Below the pieces are notes generated by a model, which searched no databases, had not been told where the DNA came from, and saw nothing but the letters and a program-made list of their open reading frames with translations. From Incurvaria masculella (Eukaryota; Arthropoda; Insecta; Lepidoptera; Incurvariidae): a DNA stretch of 64,000 nucleotides. Below, piece after piece: positions 10,181 through 21,314 of this stretch (its first letter is position 1; each line of letters begins with the position of its first letter). The position numbers and the translations under genes were made by a program. The stretch spans positions 4,159,001-4,223,000 of the forward strand of contig OX335653.1 in the NCBI GenBank assembly GCA_946894095.1. Reading direction: 5' to 3'.

Positions 10181-10449
10181 TTAAGAGGATAATTGGGTGA
10201 TCATGTTCCATACTCGTGCCTGTTTTTTAAGTCAAATTAAATTTAAAAAAATGTTATTTTGCACATTACAATTTTACCTGTAAACAATTGTATCCAAATA
10301 CAAAAAGGTTTATATCATGGATACTAGTTAAGTTATCAAAAAACGAAAACGTCCTAATTGATTTATTTAATATGCAAAAATTCAGAAAAATATCTTCTAA
10401 TTTGACTTAACCATTGTGCGGAACTCGATCACCTCTTTATCCTCTTACA
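10181..10449. repeat. MITE family M2
   Basis: Left end TTTAAGAGGATAATTGGGTGATC and right end GAACTCGATCACCTCTTTATCCTCTTA are inverted. The interior has CTCGTGCCTGTTTTTTAAGTC and, at the other side, CTAATTTGACTTAA. Related copies lie at 35054-35703 and 58928-59257. No coding capacity. Confidence 0.55.
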
Positions 10450-10517
10450 CAGACATCTAAACATATTTTTGCTACTGTCATATCGCGAAGAACTGGATTA
10501 GACAAATGATTACATTA

Positions 10518-11198
10518 AGGGCTGATTTTTCAATAGTCTAATAAACAGCCAGATAACTATTCGACGGATTTATTTACGCCTCTGCTTATCCATCCAATAT
10601 AGTAAGTACATATGTTTATTAGTAAAATTATAGTCATTATGGCATTAATATGGGACGCCACCTGTGTGGATACTCTGGCGCCGTCCTACATTCAGGCCAC
10701 TTCTCGCGCGGCCGGAGCTGCAGCTGAGAGGGCAGCAGCAAATAAACATCAAAAATACAGCTGCGTGGCGAGTTCCTTTGAGTTTTTAGCTTTCGCCGTC
10801 GAGACACTCGGTTCATGGTCACCAGAAGCGATAACTTTTGCTTCAACGTTAGGCAAACTTTTAAATGAAAGTTCCGGTGATCCCAGGTCCGGGGCACATT
10901 TTGTCCGGCGAATAAGCCTCGAAATCCAAAGAGGCAACACCGCCAGTATTCTAGGTACAGCTGGAGCTCCGGCTCTTTTAGAAGAAGTTTTTTATCTTTA
11001 AGTCTAAATTAAATATGTATTTCATTAACATTAGTTACTAGAACCTGTATATTTCATGGTTAATCAAAGTATTCCCCTAGTCAGATAATTGTGATAGAAG
11101 ATGTAATTCTCCGGCAATGACTATCCGTCTTTTGACAGACGTGAATTTGTACTATCAGTCCGATAAGTACTATCTGAGGATTGAAAAATCGGCCCTAT
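10518..11198. repeat. MITE family M1 copy with nested insertion
   Basis: The two outer parts (10518-10636 and 11084-11198) match the inverted complement of the copy at 7443-7682. They are separated by about 440 bp bounded by TAGTCA at 10631-10636 and again at 11078-11083. At the same point the complete copy reads TAGCCA. The inserted piece is the LINE endonuclease fragment described next. Confidence 0.65.
10637..11077 (+). pseudogene. 5'-truncated LINE end with restriction-like endonuclease
   Basis: The open frame 10612-11001 carries WDATCVDTLAPSY, FAVETLGSW and RRISLEIQRGNTASIL, the C-terminal half of the domain also seen at 54368-55057. The RPD part of the active site is missing, so this is a 5'-truncated copy, as expected from incomplete reverse transcription. 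The 6-bp TAGTCA duplication on both sides supports target-primed insertion into the MITE. After the stop at about 10999 roughly 75 bp of 3' UTR follow. Confidence 0.6.
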
Positions 11199-11212
11199 TA
11201 CGAATAATATAA

Positions 11213-11448
11213 CTAAATTCTTATGACTTTGCCATTGGCTGTGACACGATATTTCGCCGGCGGGTGATTGTGTTCATTCTCAACTTTAATTATCGTATTG
11301 CAGTCGTCCGTGATAATGTGATTCCGGCATTTTTTACCAGTGCACTGCCATCTCCAACCGTCCCGCCTTCTTCTTTGCTTAAAATATCTGTAGTTTTTAT
11401 ATATAATAATACTGTTGCCTCGCTGAGAGGTAACAAAGCGTGTGGTTT
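11213..11448 (-). CDS. mod(mdg4): FLYWCH terminal exon E6 (no internal ATG)
   Basis: The exon reads ETTRFVTSQRGNSIIIYKN after CTATTTCAG, then GWRWQCTGKKC and HNHPP, and ends VIRI with TAG. It encodes 78 residues in the standard phase. It has no methionine codon, so a search for ATG-started frames misses it. The frame is fully open and all four zinc ligands are present. It groups with E7 and E8 (KQRRRRDGW-type linker). Confidence 0.8.
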
Positions 11449-11570
11449 CTGAAATAGAAAACCAACATATTTAAAATATTGGCTGCTAAATCAAACAGTG
11501 AGCAGTGTACGCAGGAAGCGTGGTACCTATGTAATACATTTTGCCATGCTTTTGGATCCTGTGCCATTTT

Positions 11571-11996
11571 GTGAGCGGCTCGTAGCCTAGTGGCGCGAGG
11601 ACTTGCCTAGCATACCAGAGCTCTGGGTGCATGAACGGGGTGAGCATTTGAATCACCCCGTTCATGCACAACTTTCTTTCTTTTTTTGAGTTGGATGTGT
11701 GCATTTCGTCGCGAATGCGAGCTGCTCCATGGTTCGGAATCCATGTAAACCTGTAGGTCCCTTTCGCCTGCTAGGTGGTAGGGTGTAAGCCCACCCGGGC
11801 ATGGTACCATCGCATTGGATGAAAAGATGGTCGAAGCAGCAATGAAAAATTGTCCGTGTTTTCCATCCAGTTAAATGTAGCCTTGGTCATAAAGAGAAGG
11901 TCCTGGCATGGCGCCTAATTCCTTCGGGAATTTGATGTATTGGGCTAATATCATAACGGTGAGTTTTGTGGTATTAGCCATCCATGTCAGGTACCA
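11571..11996 (+). repeat. SINE with tRNA-like head
   Basis: The left part has a box A-like TAGCCTAGTGGCGCGAGG. The shared body follows (GGGCATGGTACCATCGCATTGGATGAA, TTGTCCGTGTTTTCCATCCAGTT, GGTCCTGGCATGGCGCCTAATTCC) and ends TATTAGCCATCCATGTCAGGTACC followed by an A-rich tail. In inverted copies box B reads GAGTTCAAATC. Other copies lie at 29127-29532 and 40000-40434. Confidence 0.65.
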
Positions 11997-12856
11997 TAAA
12001 AAAAAGAAAAAACAATTTAAAATGTCTCATGCGCTCATCTCATTTTTTATGTTTTAATTTTGGTCGGTTCAAATTAATTCAATTATTTCCTAATTTTAAA
12101 TGCAAATTAAACCGATGGCATGCTTTATTTTACTTTTATTTCATAGTTTATTTACAAATTCCCTTAGATTAAATTTATATAGGCGAATTCAATTAAATTT
12201 GTGTTGCGTGGTCCAATGTTGTCTGTCCAACCGGTCACTTTAGGGGGTCAGTCCAAAACAAATTATACTTATGCATTGGAAAAGATTTTTCTGTGTAAAT
12301 AAGATATGAAACGAAAACATTACAGCCGTGATAAATACCAATTGTTTGTTTATTTTTATAGTTATAATAAATATGAGAATAATAAAAATGACAAAGGTTG
12401 TTTTAATTTTTTTTTGTAATATAAATTCTACAATTTTTATGTTAGCAAAAAAATATGAGCAAACATGGTTGTATATATAAGACGTGATTAAAATATAATT
12501 GGTATTAGTTATGCTCCGAGCAGATAGTTTTAATAACACTTGTAAAGCAGTTAAAGTCCTAACACATAAACGTTGTCAACGTAGGAATGTGACATGTATG
12601 TATGTATAATCGACCATGAAGAAAGGCCAGATTAATTAAAAAAAGACCCCTGTAAAAAGAACTACTTTACGAATATACTGCAAGGCTTGACCCGAACCAT
12701 TCGCGGGTATTGCGTCTAACCATTCCTAGAAATAAGCTATGAACATGCTTAGTACGAAAATGTATATTTACTGTTTTCAACGTAGTTCTATTCAGTATTT
12801 ACTGACATACAAACTTGAACTATTATTGGCACGAGTTTAATCACTTGGGCCAAGTG
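11997..12856. other. AT-rich spacer
   Basis: No exon, RNA gene or clear repeat ends. A block around 12560-12660 (GGAATGTGACATGTATGTATGTATAATCGACC) has a relative at 31550-31640, so it is part of an unidentified dispersed repeat or an old duplication. Confidence 0.35.
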
Positions 12857-13425
12857 ATTAAACTCGGTCGTGACCCACTCGCAAAAGAAATAGGCAGGCG
12901 TATTCAGCTGGCGTTGGCCGCCTTTCGGAAAACTTAGAGATGTCTTTAATTCTAAGATGCCCCAGTCTCTTAATACCAGACTGTTTGACCAATGCGTGCT
13001 GCCAGTTTTGACCTACGCCTGCGAGACATGGACGCTCACAGTTGGTACTGCACACAAGCTGAAAGTAGCCCAAAGGGCAATGGAAAGATCCATGCTTGGT
13101 ATCTCACTGCGCGACCGAATGCCAAATTTGCTGATACGCCAAAGCATCAAGGTCACTGACGTTATGCATAGGGTTACTAAATTCAAGTGGCAATGGGCAA
13201 GTCACATACGTCGCAGAGATGACCACAGATGGAGCACTGATGTCTTGATGTGGAGACCCTACACAGGGAAAAGAAGCGTCGGCAAACCGCCAGCACGTTG
13301 GTCAGACGATATACGTCAGACAGCAGGTGACACCTGACGAAGAAAAACAGGAGACCGCACGACTTGGCTAAGTCTGGGGGAGGCCTAAGTCCAGCAGTGG
13401 TTAACAAAAGGCTGAAGAGGAAGAT
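12857..13425 (+). pseudogene. RTE-like LINE 3' fragment
   Basis: The frame contains LFDQCVLPVLTYACETWTLT, KFKWQWASHIRRRDDHRWS and GKRSVGKPPARWSDDI, the conserved end of RTE/BovB-type reverse transcriptases just downstream of the catalytic domain. The upstream part (GRRIQLALAAF) is in another frame because of an extra A near 12929. The end is interrupted by stops after QTAGDT. It is a dead, 5'-truncated insertion. The polymerase YADD box is not included. Confidence 0.65.
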
Positions 13426-13432
13426 TATATTC

Positions 13433-13671
13433 TTAGATCTTTACATATTTCCCATCCATTGTGACGTGATATTTGGCCGGAAGGTGATTGTGTTCGTTCT
13501 CCACTGAGATTATGTTGTTGAACTCGTCCGTGATGAGGTGACCTCCGCAACCATTCTTGGTAGAACACCGCCACCTCCAACCATCCTTCCTTTTCCTTTG
13601 CTTCGAATATGTGTAATGCTTGTACATAATCAGATGTTTTCCTCTCTGACCAGTAATGATGCAGACATTCT
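13433..13671 (-). CDS. mod(mdg4): FLYWCH terminal exon E7
   Basis: Starts after CATTTCAG with ENVCIITGQRGKHLIMYKH, then GWRWRCSTKNGC (followed by GGH where others have RGH/RGY) and HNHLP; ends YVKI. It encodes 79 residues. The exon sits directly against the end of the RTE-like fragment (stop codon about 10 bp away), so the LINE landed in its 3' UTR or replaced it. Confidence 0.8.
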
Positions 13672-13830
13672 CTGAAATGAGAAAGAAACATATAAATAAA
13701 ACAAATATCAATCTGGGTGGTGGGTTCAAAACATTTTTGTCTATTTCAGAAAGGCGTGCACGTAATGGAAATATGGGCACACGTAATTTAACTTCATTTA
13801 TTTATTCAATTTTTGTGGGTCAAACTACAC

Positions 13831-14081
13831 TTAGGGCCGATTTTTCAATCCTCAGATAGCACTTACAAGACTAAGTAAGTACTGAGTAAGTACAAATTCA
13901 CGTTTGCCAAATGATGGATTGTCATTGCCGGAGAATTATATCTTCTATCACAATTATCTGACTACAAGTTCACTAATAAACATATGGACTTACTATATCG
14001 AATGGATAAGCAGAAGCGTAAATAAATCAGTTTAATAGTTATCTGCCTGTTTTTCAGATTATTGAACAATCAGAACTTAGT
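13831..14081. repeat. MITE family M1, third copy
   Basis: Begins GGGCCGATTTTTCAATCCTCAG and ends ATTGAACAATCAGAAC, with TTA at both edges. The interior CATTGCCGGAGAATTATATC and AATAAACATATGGACTTACTATATC matches the copy at 7443-7682. The right end is more degraded than the left. Confidence 0.6.
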
Positions 14082-14809
14082 CATGTCACAATTTGATTGA
14101 TCCGCGGATTCGATCAACCAGTGAAGAAGAACCCGCAAAGAAACTTCACTGGTCTATAAGTTATGTTTTTTTTGTCTCCTTTTTTTGTATCCACATTAAT
14201 TATATATAAATACACTTATAAATTAATACCTAAATGCTACTGCTATACTTGCATTTCTGATAGAACGTTCTTAGGCAAAGAACTAAGAACTACGAGGGAA
14301 CCACAACCCAAAATGTGAACAGTCTTAAATTATAAATTACTTAACCTAATGACCTAATAATAATGAATGAATGAATGAATGAATGAATAAATAAATTCTT
14401 TATTGTGCAATAGAATACAAGTACAATTACAAAAACAATTCGAAACAACAACAAAATTGCACAAAGGCGGCCTTATCACTAGGAGTGATTTCTTCCAGTC
14501 AACCTTTGGGGTGATGAGGAGAGACAATCTAAAATATCTGTAGGTAGGTACACAATAGCAATTTGAAAGGAAAAGAATAAAGCAAATAAAATAAAAATAT
14601 ATACATAGAGTATAAACATACATAAACCATAATTTACATAACAATACAAGCATACTTTGAATAAAGTAAACTAATATATATAATACAATATACTAAAATA
14701 TATATTGTATATCCACAATTTAGGAACAAATTAAAACAAAACAAAAAATATATACCTATTTCTTTGATGATAATAAAAAGAAAGATGTACAGCGATAAAA
14801 ATAGTATAT

Positions 14810-15693
14810 TCAGATTTCATTTAAATAAAACTCCTTGATTCTCGACTTGAAAGAGCCGAAAGTTTGACAAGAGCGGACGGAGGAAGGCAACGAGTTCCAC
14901 AGACGTACTGCATGTACAGTGAAGGAGTTGGAAAAGAAGCAAGTTGTATGGCGGGGAATCGCAAGGATACTGTCGTCGCTAGAACGTAGAGGGAGACCGT
15001 GTGAAGATAGGTGCAAGAATCGGGAACGAAGGTACTCAGGAGAGTGAGGGTTATTTAAGACCCCAAAAAGAAGAGTGAGTATGTGACAGTTCCTTCGATA
15101 ACGAATGGGTAGCCATTTAAGCTGACGACGGTACTGCGATACATGGTCGTATTTGCGCAGACCATATATGTAGCGAATGCAGAGATTCTGTAAACGTTCC
15201 AATTTATCAAGGAGAACTTCAGTTAAATCCAAAAAGCACACATCTGCATAATCTAAAATTGGAAGTAGGAGAGTTTGCGTCAACGTGATTTTGGTACTGA
15301 TTGGAAGGAAACTCTGTAAGCGTTTTAAAGAGTGGGCGGCAGCAAAGATTTTCCTGCTGATCTCATTTACCTGGGGCGCCCATGACAGGGTGTCATCAAT
15401 TAAAATGCCTATATTTTTTACTGTTTTAGAGTACGGTATAACTACTTCATTGTAGATTACCGCTGGTAATGTATTGTGATCAATCTTCGATACAAGTCTA
15501 GGGCTGCCGACTATTATGACTTGTGATTTCATAGGATTTACCGTCAGACCAAATGATTTTGTCCAATTTAGATTATGATCAAAATTCACATTCATTTCTG
15601 ATACGGTATGTGCCAAATTATCAAAGGAGCAATGCAAGTACAGCTGTAAGTCATCGGCATAAAGGTGGTAAAGAGAAGTTAACATATTTGTAA
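14810..15693 (-). pseudogene. LINE ORF2, C-terminal half of reverse transcriptase
   Basis: Continues the ORF2 frame after the Helitron. It starts at the block with YHLYADDLQLY, the catalytic YADD box, followed by the thumb region (GILIDDTLSWAPQV, KLERLQNLCIRYIYG) and ends FKSRIKEFYLNEI. The piece is 294 residues without damage. A related 5'-truncated copy of another subfamily lies at 36738-37602. Because the polymerase is split in two by the insertion it cannot work as it stands. Confidence 0.8.
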
Positions 15694-17306
15694 TCTATAA
15701 TATAAAAATGAATCGCAAAATGTGTTGGTAAGCGCATAACTCAACAACGCCTGGACCAATTTGGCCAAATCTTTTTTTAAAATGTTCGTTGAAGTTCAAG
15801 GATGGTTTTTAAAAATTAGAATTATTGCTGGAAAAACCCTAAAAATAGCCCTTTTCTTTTTCCCATACAAATGATTTGTAACTAAAACGTAGTCAATTTG
15901 AGCTTTATTGCTATGGTATAAAGTTCATATTAAATTACAAGCACTCACAGTTGTCTAATTAATGTAGGTGTGTTCCTAACGTCAAAGATCATATCTATCA
16001 AAACAATGTGCGTGTGTGCGTTGGAGCACAGAATACATAGTTGGAGGAGTTTAATGTCACGTTCCGAAACTCGCGTTTCTTTTGTATTAGTTTCGGCACG
16101 CGAGATAAACTGCATCAGTTTCCACGTCATTACATCAGTCAAACAAAAATCGCGTTACCAACAGTGTTTTATTATTTTTAATATCCAAATTTTAAATAAA
16201 TAAAACAATTCGTACGGCTTAAAAGGATTTGACTTCAAGTCATATCAAATTTAAAAAAATAAAAGTTTTTAATGTCGCGTTCCGAAACTCGCGTTTCTTT
16301 TGTATTAGTTTCGGCACGCGAGATAAACTGCATCAGTTTCCACGTCATTACATCAGTCAAACAAAAATCGCGTTACCAACAGTGTTTTATTATTTTTAAT
16401 ATCCAAATTTTAAAGGCGGCGGGGGGCGGGGGGGGGAGGGGGGGGACGTGAGGGCAGACGTCGTGACTGTTTGGTGTCCGTTTGGCGAATTTTCAAGGCA
16501 CTAGCGATTTGTAAAACTTAGTACATGTACATTTAACTACCCGGGAATTAGGATTGGCTAAATAGAATTCAGTTCCGCTTACGCTAAGATGGGGCTGTCA
16601 TACAAACTGCAATGCTATGCACGGCTCGGCTTTGCGGCGGCAGCGCTTACTTTTACTGAAGTACGGCTTGGTATTTCCTGCAACTTCTGGACTACTTGGC
16701 ATCACGCTAAATCGCCGGAGGAGCGACCAACAGAATAAAATCCTTGAGAACCAATTACTCGATTTAGATGTGCATTGTATCTACGTCTAGCCTGATTCTA
16801 CTAAAATCTTATAGATTACATAATATAACGCTTCATTACCAGAAGGGTAAGTAGTGAGTCCTAAAGTCTTATAACATGCGAACCACTTACCTGATTTATA
16901 TGCGTATTTTATCAATGTATAGCATCTCTGGGAGCAGTCAGGTTCGAGATGGGTTACTGTTTTCGATGTTGAGGCTGGCTGTGGGTTGGAGTCCACGCAA
17001 AACTTACCTACGTTACACGTTACTTACTAGGTAAGCAATGTAGCAGTGAAAGTGCAGAAAGGTTCTCGCGGCAAATGTTTTTTTTTTAAATAGCCACCAA
17101 ACGTCAACGAAGCTCTAAATGGGAATTATTGGATGTTTCTCATTAAATCATGCTATTTCGGCTCGAACGATCTTGATTAAATTTGGTACATGGATACATT
17201 CTCCTGGACCAGTTTGACCCTATTTTGGACCAGTCATGTGGGCTACTTTTTATCCATGAGATAATTTAGCCGGCACGAACCCGAGCGGAGCCGGGTACCG
17301 CAGCTA
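15694..17306 (+). mobile_element. Helitron-like element inserted in LINE ORF2
   Basis: Begins TCTATAATATAAAAATGAATC directly after an A and ends CCGAGCGGAGCCGGGTACCGCAGCTA directly before a T, as expected for insertion between A and T with no target duplication. The excised join restores the LINE reading frame exactly. The last four bases are GCTA, not the usual CTRR; copies at 8801 and 45464 show CTAG. It has no helicase gene. Inside, about 145 bp is repeated (16050-16198 and 16271-16415), and a G-rich tract follows (16414-16447). Confidence 0.65.
16414..16447 (+). repeat. G-rich tract
   Basis: More than 25 G in 34 bases with only scattered C and A. It could fold as a G-quadruplex. It lies at the end of the second 145-bp repeat unit inside the Helitron. 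Confidence 0.7.
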
Positions 17307-19255
17307 TTAGATTAATAAATATAGAGAATAACAGAGGAGATAACACGCCACCCTGTGGAACACCAGCAGTTAAATCAGCCCAGTCAGAACACACATTGTC
17401 AATTCTGATACACTGATGTCGACCACAGAGATAAGACGCGAACCAGTCAAGCACTGCCGGAGATAAGTTAAGCGTTCGTAGAATACCAAGCATGATGTCA
17501 AAGTCAACTGTATTGAATGCGTTGCTGAAGTCCAACAAAGTTAAGACTGTAAGATTCTTGTTTTCCATATTTGTTCGGACATCTTCAGTTACTTTGACGA
17601 GAGCAGTAACGGTGTTGTGGCAAGGTCGGAAACCTGACTGCATTGGGTTCAGCAAGTGATTGTCGGAAAGGAAGCTGGCCAACTGCTGGTGAACAATGCG
17701 CTCCAGAATTTTTGACAATACAGGTAAAATAGAAATAGGGCGATATTGACTGAAAGAAGAAGGATTTGAAATTTTTGGGACAGGAATGATGTAAGCCCTT
17801 TTCCAGGTACTCGGAAAAGATTCACTGGATAGGGAATGATTTAGAATAAATGTAATTATAGGTAGCAGTTCGGCCAGCAGTGGTGAGAGCATGTCGAGGC
17901 TAATGCAGTCGGCACCTACAGCTTTTGTTGAAATTGAATTCAGGATCAGCTTAACTTCACGGTCAGTGACTTGGCGAAATGTAAATGAAGCATGCTCCGG
18001 AGTTGGTAAAGCTGAAAGCTGAAGAAGAGTTTGACATTTTACCACTTGATCAATGGTGGTGAGAGGAGAGGAGAAATGCCTGTCAAGGGCGTTGATGTCG
18101 ATGTTGTTACTGACAGTAGAAGACTGTTTACCAACTCCAAGAGTTTTAAGAAATTTCCAAGCATTGACGGGAGAGCTATTTTCGAGAGTATTATGAATGT
18201 GGCATCTTTGGGCATCCCTACACATCCTGTTACACCGATTCCTGAGCAGCCTGTACTTGGTGCGATTTGCATCGGAAGGATTATGTTTAAGTTTAATCTT
18301 GGCTCTATCCCTCTTCACCATCATTCTCCGAATGTCCTCTGTTAGCCATGGAGCTGGTAAATGTTTCACACGTGTGGGTCGAAGAGGTGCGTGAATATCA
18401 AATAGAGCCGTAAGTTTGGAGGTGAAATCCTCAACCATAACATCTGTAGAAGAGGAACTAAGAACAGCAGACCAATCCAAGCCACGCGCGTCTTCCCTTA
18501 GGCGCTCCAGATTAATATCCTTGAAATTACGCTGCATGAGAACCTTTCGCCTGATCTTAGGAGGACGGACCTTGTAGGATAAATAGATTAAATCGTGATA
18601 TGAGAAGCCAGGCGCTGTCAGCTGACCATGTTCACTTACATGGTCAGGTGAAGAAGTAAGAATCAGATCAAGCAGAGAAGGTTCACAATTAGGAAAGTGG
18701 TGTGTAGCATCCAAGGGAAGAATATTCATATTTACTGATGACACAAGGGAGTTAAGTTTTCTAGCGCGGTGGTCATTTTTTATTAGACAGGTGTTGAAAT
18801 CTCCCATGATAATAGTATGATTGTACTGAGGGCAGTGTTCCTCAAGGAATGATTCGAGTGATGAGAAGTAATTAATAGTGAGATTGGGACTGTAATAAAC
18901 ACCAATTAGAATTTTGGAGTGATTAACGATGATTTCTAAGAAAAGGTATTCTGGTGACTCCGAATACTGAGCAGGAGACTGAGCAATAATCGAATAAGGA
19001 ATACAGCTTCGGAGGTAGATGGCAACACCACCACAACTTTTTCCAGTTCTGTCGTTATGGATCAGTTGGAACCCGGGAAGTGAAAAAGAAGTAGATGGCA
19101 ATGTAGGCTTAAGAAAAGTTTCTGAAACGAGTACAGCATGGATGTGTTTGCTTGGAAATGACCTGAGAAGATCGGGGTAGTGAGAGGGTATGCTTTGAGC
19201 ATTGATATGTACAAACAGAGAAAAAAGTAGAAAACATGTTAACAGTAGAAGATGC
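17307..19255 (-). pseudogene. LINE ORF2, endonuclease and N-terminal reverse transcriptase
   Basis: Opens with VHINAQSIPSHYPDLL, then endonuclease blocks SCGGVAIYLRS, IIMGDFNTCL and SYHDLIY (catalytic D and H of the apurinic endonuclease fold). RT blocks follow: YRPISILPVLSKILERIV, QSGFRPCHNT, LLDFSNAFNTVD and GVPQGGVLSPLLFSIFIN. No ATG was found in frame between the endonuclease start and the upstream stop, so the start is lost or unconventional. The frame is otherwise open up to the Helitron junction. Confidence 0.8.
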
Positions 19256-19807
19256 GAGCAGAACTAGGCAGAAGCATAATAAAACAGATTTAAAAAGTGC
19301 ATTTAACATGAGGACAAACATGTTTCTAATAACTAAACCGAACAAACAAAATTCACGGCTACTTAACATTATAATTAACTCACATAAGGTATGATACATT
19401 TCAATATAGGTACGTATAAGCAACTTTTAAAAACAGAGACAGTTATAAATCGAAAGAAAAAAAACAATACACGAGCAGTGGACAGGGTAAAAATATTCTC
19501 AACACGATTAATCAGACATGACAATGTCCTTGCCTTTTCCCACTTAGATCAGTATAGAAAAAAAAAAGATCATTGACAATTGAAAATGTAAAGAGGTTTA
19601 TTCTGTGCATACTGATTCTGTGGTGGCTGTCAAGGAGCGAAACAAAAAACAATTACATTACAAACATTGTCTTTGCAAATTACGTGTAGCCATGTATATC
19701 TCTTTGTGAGCAGCCGAGAATCAAGAAAAGCAACATTGGAGAATATTTTACCATTTAGTTACTAGATGTCGATCTAGAAGTGCCTGTGTCTGAAATAACT
19801 TGGAAGT

Positions 19808-20551
19808 TCATTTCGACTTTCCCTTGTTGATGCGGTCCGAGGACCGGGGCTTCGGCCTATCACCTAAGCCGTCGTCACCACTCAAGACCGCAGGATGTTT
19901 GTCTGTTAGCACCTTTAACGCTCCAGCCGCCACCACTTTGATACGGGTCCCGTATTTTAGCTGGATGACGATGCGGCCCTCCTGCGTCCAACTATGCGCC
20001 ATCCCAAAGTGTTTTCGTGCCGCCAGGAAGATGTTGTGTCGCGTCCGCGTGAGGAACTCTGACACCGTGATGCCTGAGCCCTTGAGCGACGTCTTCGCTT
20101 TCCAGACCGCGGCCCGGATGTTGAGCTGCTTGAAGCGAACCAAAATTGCCCGAGGGCGTGTCTGAGCCCGAGGTTTCACACCCAGGCGGTGGCAGAGCTT
20201 GACGGAGTCACCACTAAAGTCCACTAGCCCTAACTTGGTGCGCACTAGCTCCACTACCTTCTGCGTCGCCTCTTCGGACTCGGCCTCGGAAACACCATGT
20301 ATCAGCAGGACTTTCGCACGCGACCTCATCTCCTGCGCGTCCACGACTTCCGCAAGGCCAGCTACTTGAGAACGCACCACTCCCAGAGCTTTCCAAACAA
20401 ACTGCCGGAACAGATTGAAGTCAGCTGTCAGTGTGGGAAGATCGGCCGGCTTGTTGGCAGCAGACTTTAGTTGCGCCTCAAATGAGCTCATTCTCTCCTC
20501 CACCATGGTCTGCAGCTCCGCCCTCTCCATCGCAAAATCAACACTTGACAT
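19808..20551 (-). CDS. LINE ORF1, coiled-coil RNA-binding protein
   Basis: An uninterrupted 247-residue frame starting MSSVDFAMERAELQTMVEER. The first third is an amphipathic helix likely to form a coiled coil. The middle has KVLLIHGVSE and RPRAILVRFKQ, resembling the RNA-recognition and C-terminal parts of L1-type ORF1 proteins. The C-terminus is basic (RPKPRSSDRINKGKSK). It precedes ORF2 of the same element by about 550 bp. It is far more GC-rich than its surroundings. The product would package the LINE RNA. Confidence 0.7.
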   Translation of the reverse strand: MSSVDFAMERAELQTMVEERMSSFEAQLKSAANKPADLPTLTADFNLFRQFVWKALGVVRSQVAGLAEVVDAQEMRSRAKVLLIHGVSEAESEEATQKVVELVRTKLGLVDFSGDSVKLCHRLGVKPRAQTRPRAILVRFKQLNIRAAVWKAKTSLKGSGITVSEFLTRTRHNIFLAARKHFGMAHSWTQEGRIVIQLKYGTRIKVVAAGALKVLTDKHPAVLSGDDGLGDRPKPRSSDRINKGKSK

Positions 20552-20570
20552 GACCGCACGTGCACAAAAT

Positions 20571-21314
20571 AAGTTTGTTGAAGTAGAAATATGTTTTCTG
20601 GTGTATGAACAGAAATATATGCTGGCAGGGTCTGCCTACACTACCACATGTAAATAGCAGGTATCACAACACTTTACAGTTATTATTAATGTAAAAATGT
20701 TTAAATATTAATAAATATTAGCAATCATTTAGTTGAGGTATGAAAACACATCCACTATTTCTGACTACCCACAGACGAAAAAAAAGCAAATAATATTTTA
20801 ATACTATTCCTTTTCCCTCCCTTAAAATTCTTTAAGTCACTGTCATCAAATTTTTCTCAAGTTTTTTAGATATACCGATACGAGTACATTTTTTTATAAT
20901 GCAATATAAATGTCGCTAAAAATTTTTTTTTATCACACTGGGCATCTCAGATACGTAGTTAATTACTTAATTGTAAATCTTATGAACAAACTTAGTAAGT
21001 GGAATTTATTGAATTGAAAATCATAACGAAAGCGAATCGATGGTTTTCAAATGACAGTCGCTTGCAATGTTAAGGGCATACGATGGTATATCTATGTTAT
21101 AACTTTAAATTATAAATAGCTAGATTTGAACAAATTTACTTTTTTGGTTAGATTAAGTCGTTGCACTATTTTTTTACACAGATTGTACAATCTGTAGAAG
21201 AGTTCTGGAGATATTAGTACAACCCCAAGATAGCAGGGAATTCCAATTGAATCATATCAATGTAACATTTTCACAAAGTATATATTTGGAAAATCTAGAT
21301 TATCAATAATATAT
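20571..21314. other. spacer between LINE and exon E8, nothing recognised
   Basis: AT-rich with A runs. No exon, RNA gene or repeat ends were seen. It includes the 3' flank of exon E8 (minus strand). Confidence 0.35.

Larger units (their letters stand above)
14362..20570 (-). mobile_element. non-LTR retrotransposon (CR1/Jockey-like), split by a Helitron
   Basis: On the minus strand the order is ORF1 (20551-19808), ORF2 with endonuclease and reverse transcriptase (about 19255-17307 continuing at 15693-14810), a 3' UTR, and a terminal tetranucleotide run (GAAT)n at about 14362-14395. Removing 15694-17306 rejoins ORF2 in frame. The 5' end is not exactly defined. CR1/Jockey-group membership is inferred from the apurinic-type endonuclease, the RT blocks and the short-repeat tail. 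Confidence 0.75.

Noticed and set aside
12240..12539. 99-residue hydrophobic frame
   Set aside because: Pure AT-rich composition (Ile/Phe/Lys) with no motif or acceptor; chance frame.
19109..19423. 104-residue minus-strand frame
   Set aside because: Overlaps the true LINE ORF2 start in another frame; its composition does not resemble any ORF2 domain.
20214..20396. Second minus-strand frame within LINE ORF1
   Set aside because: Out-of-frame shadow of the GC-rich ORF1.
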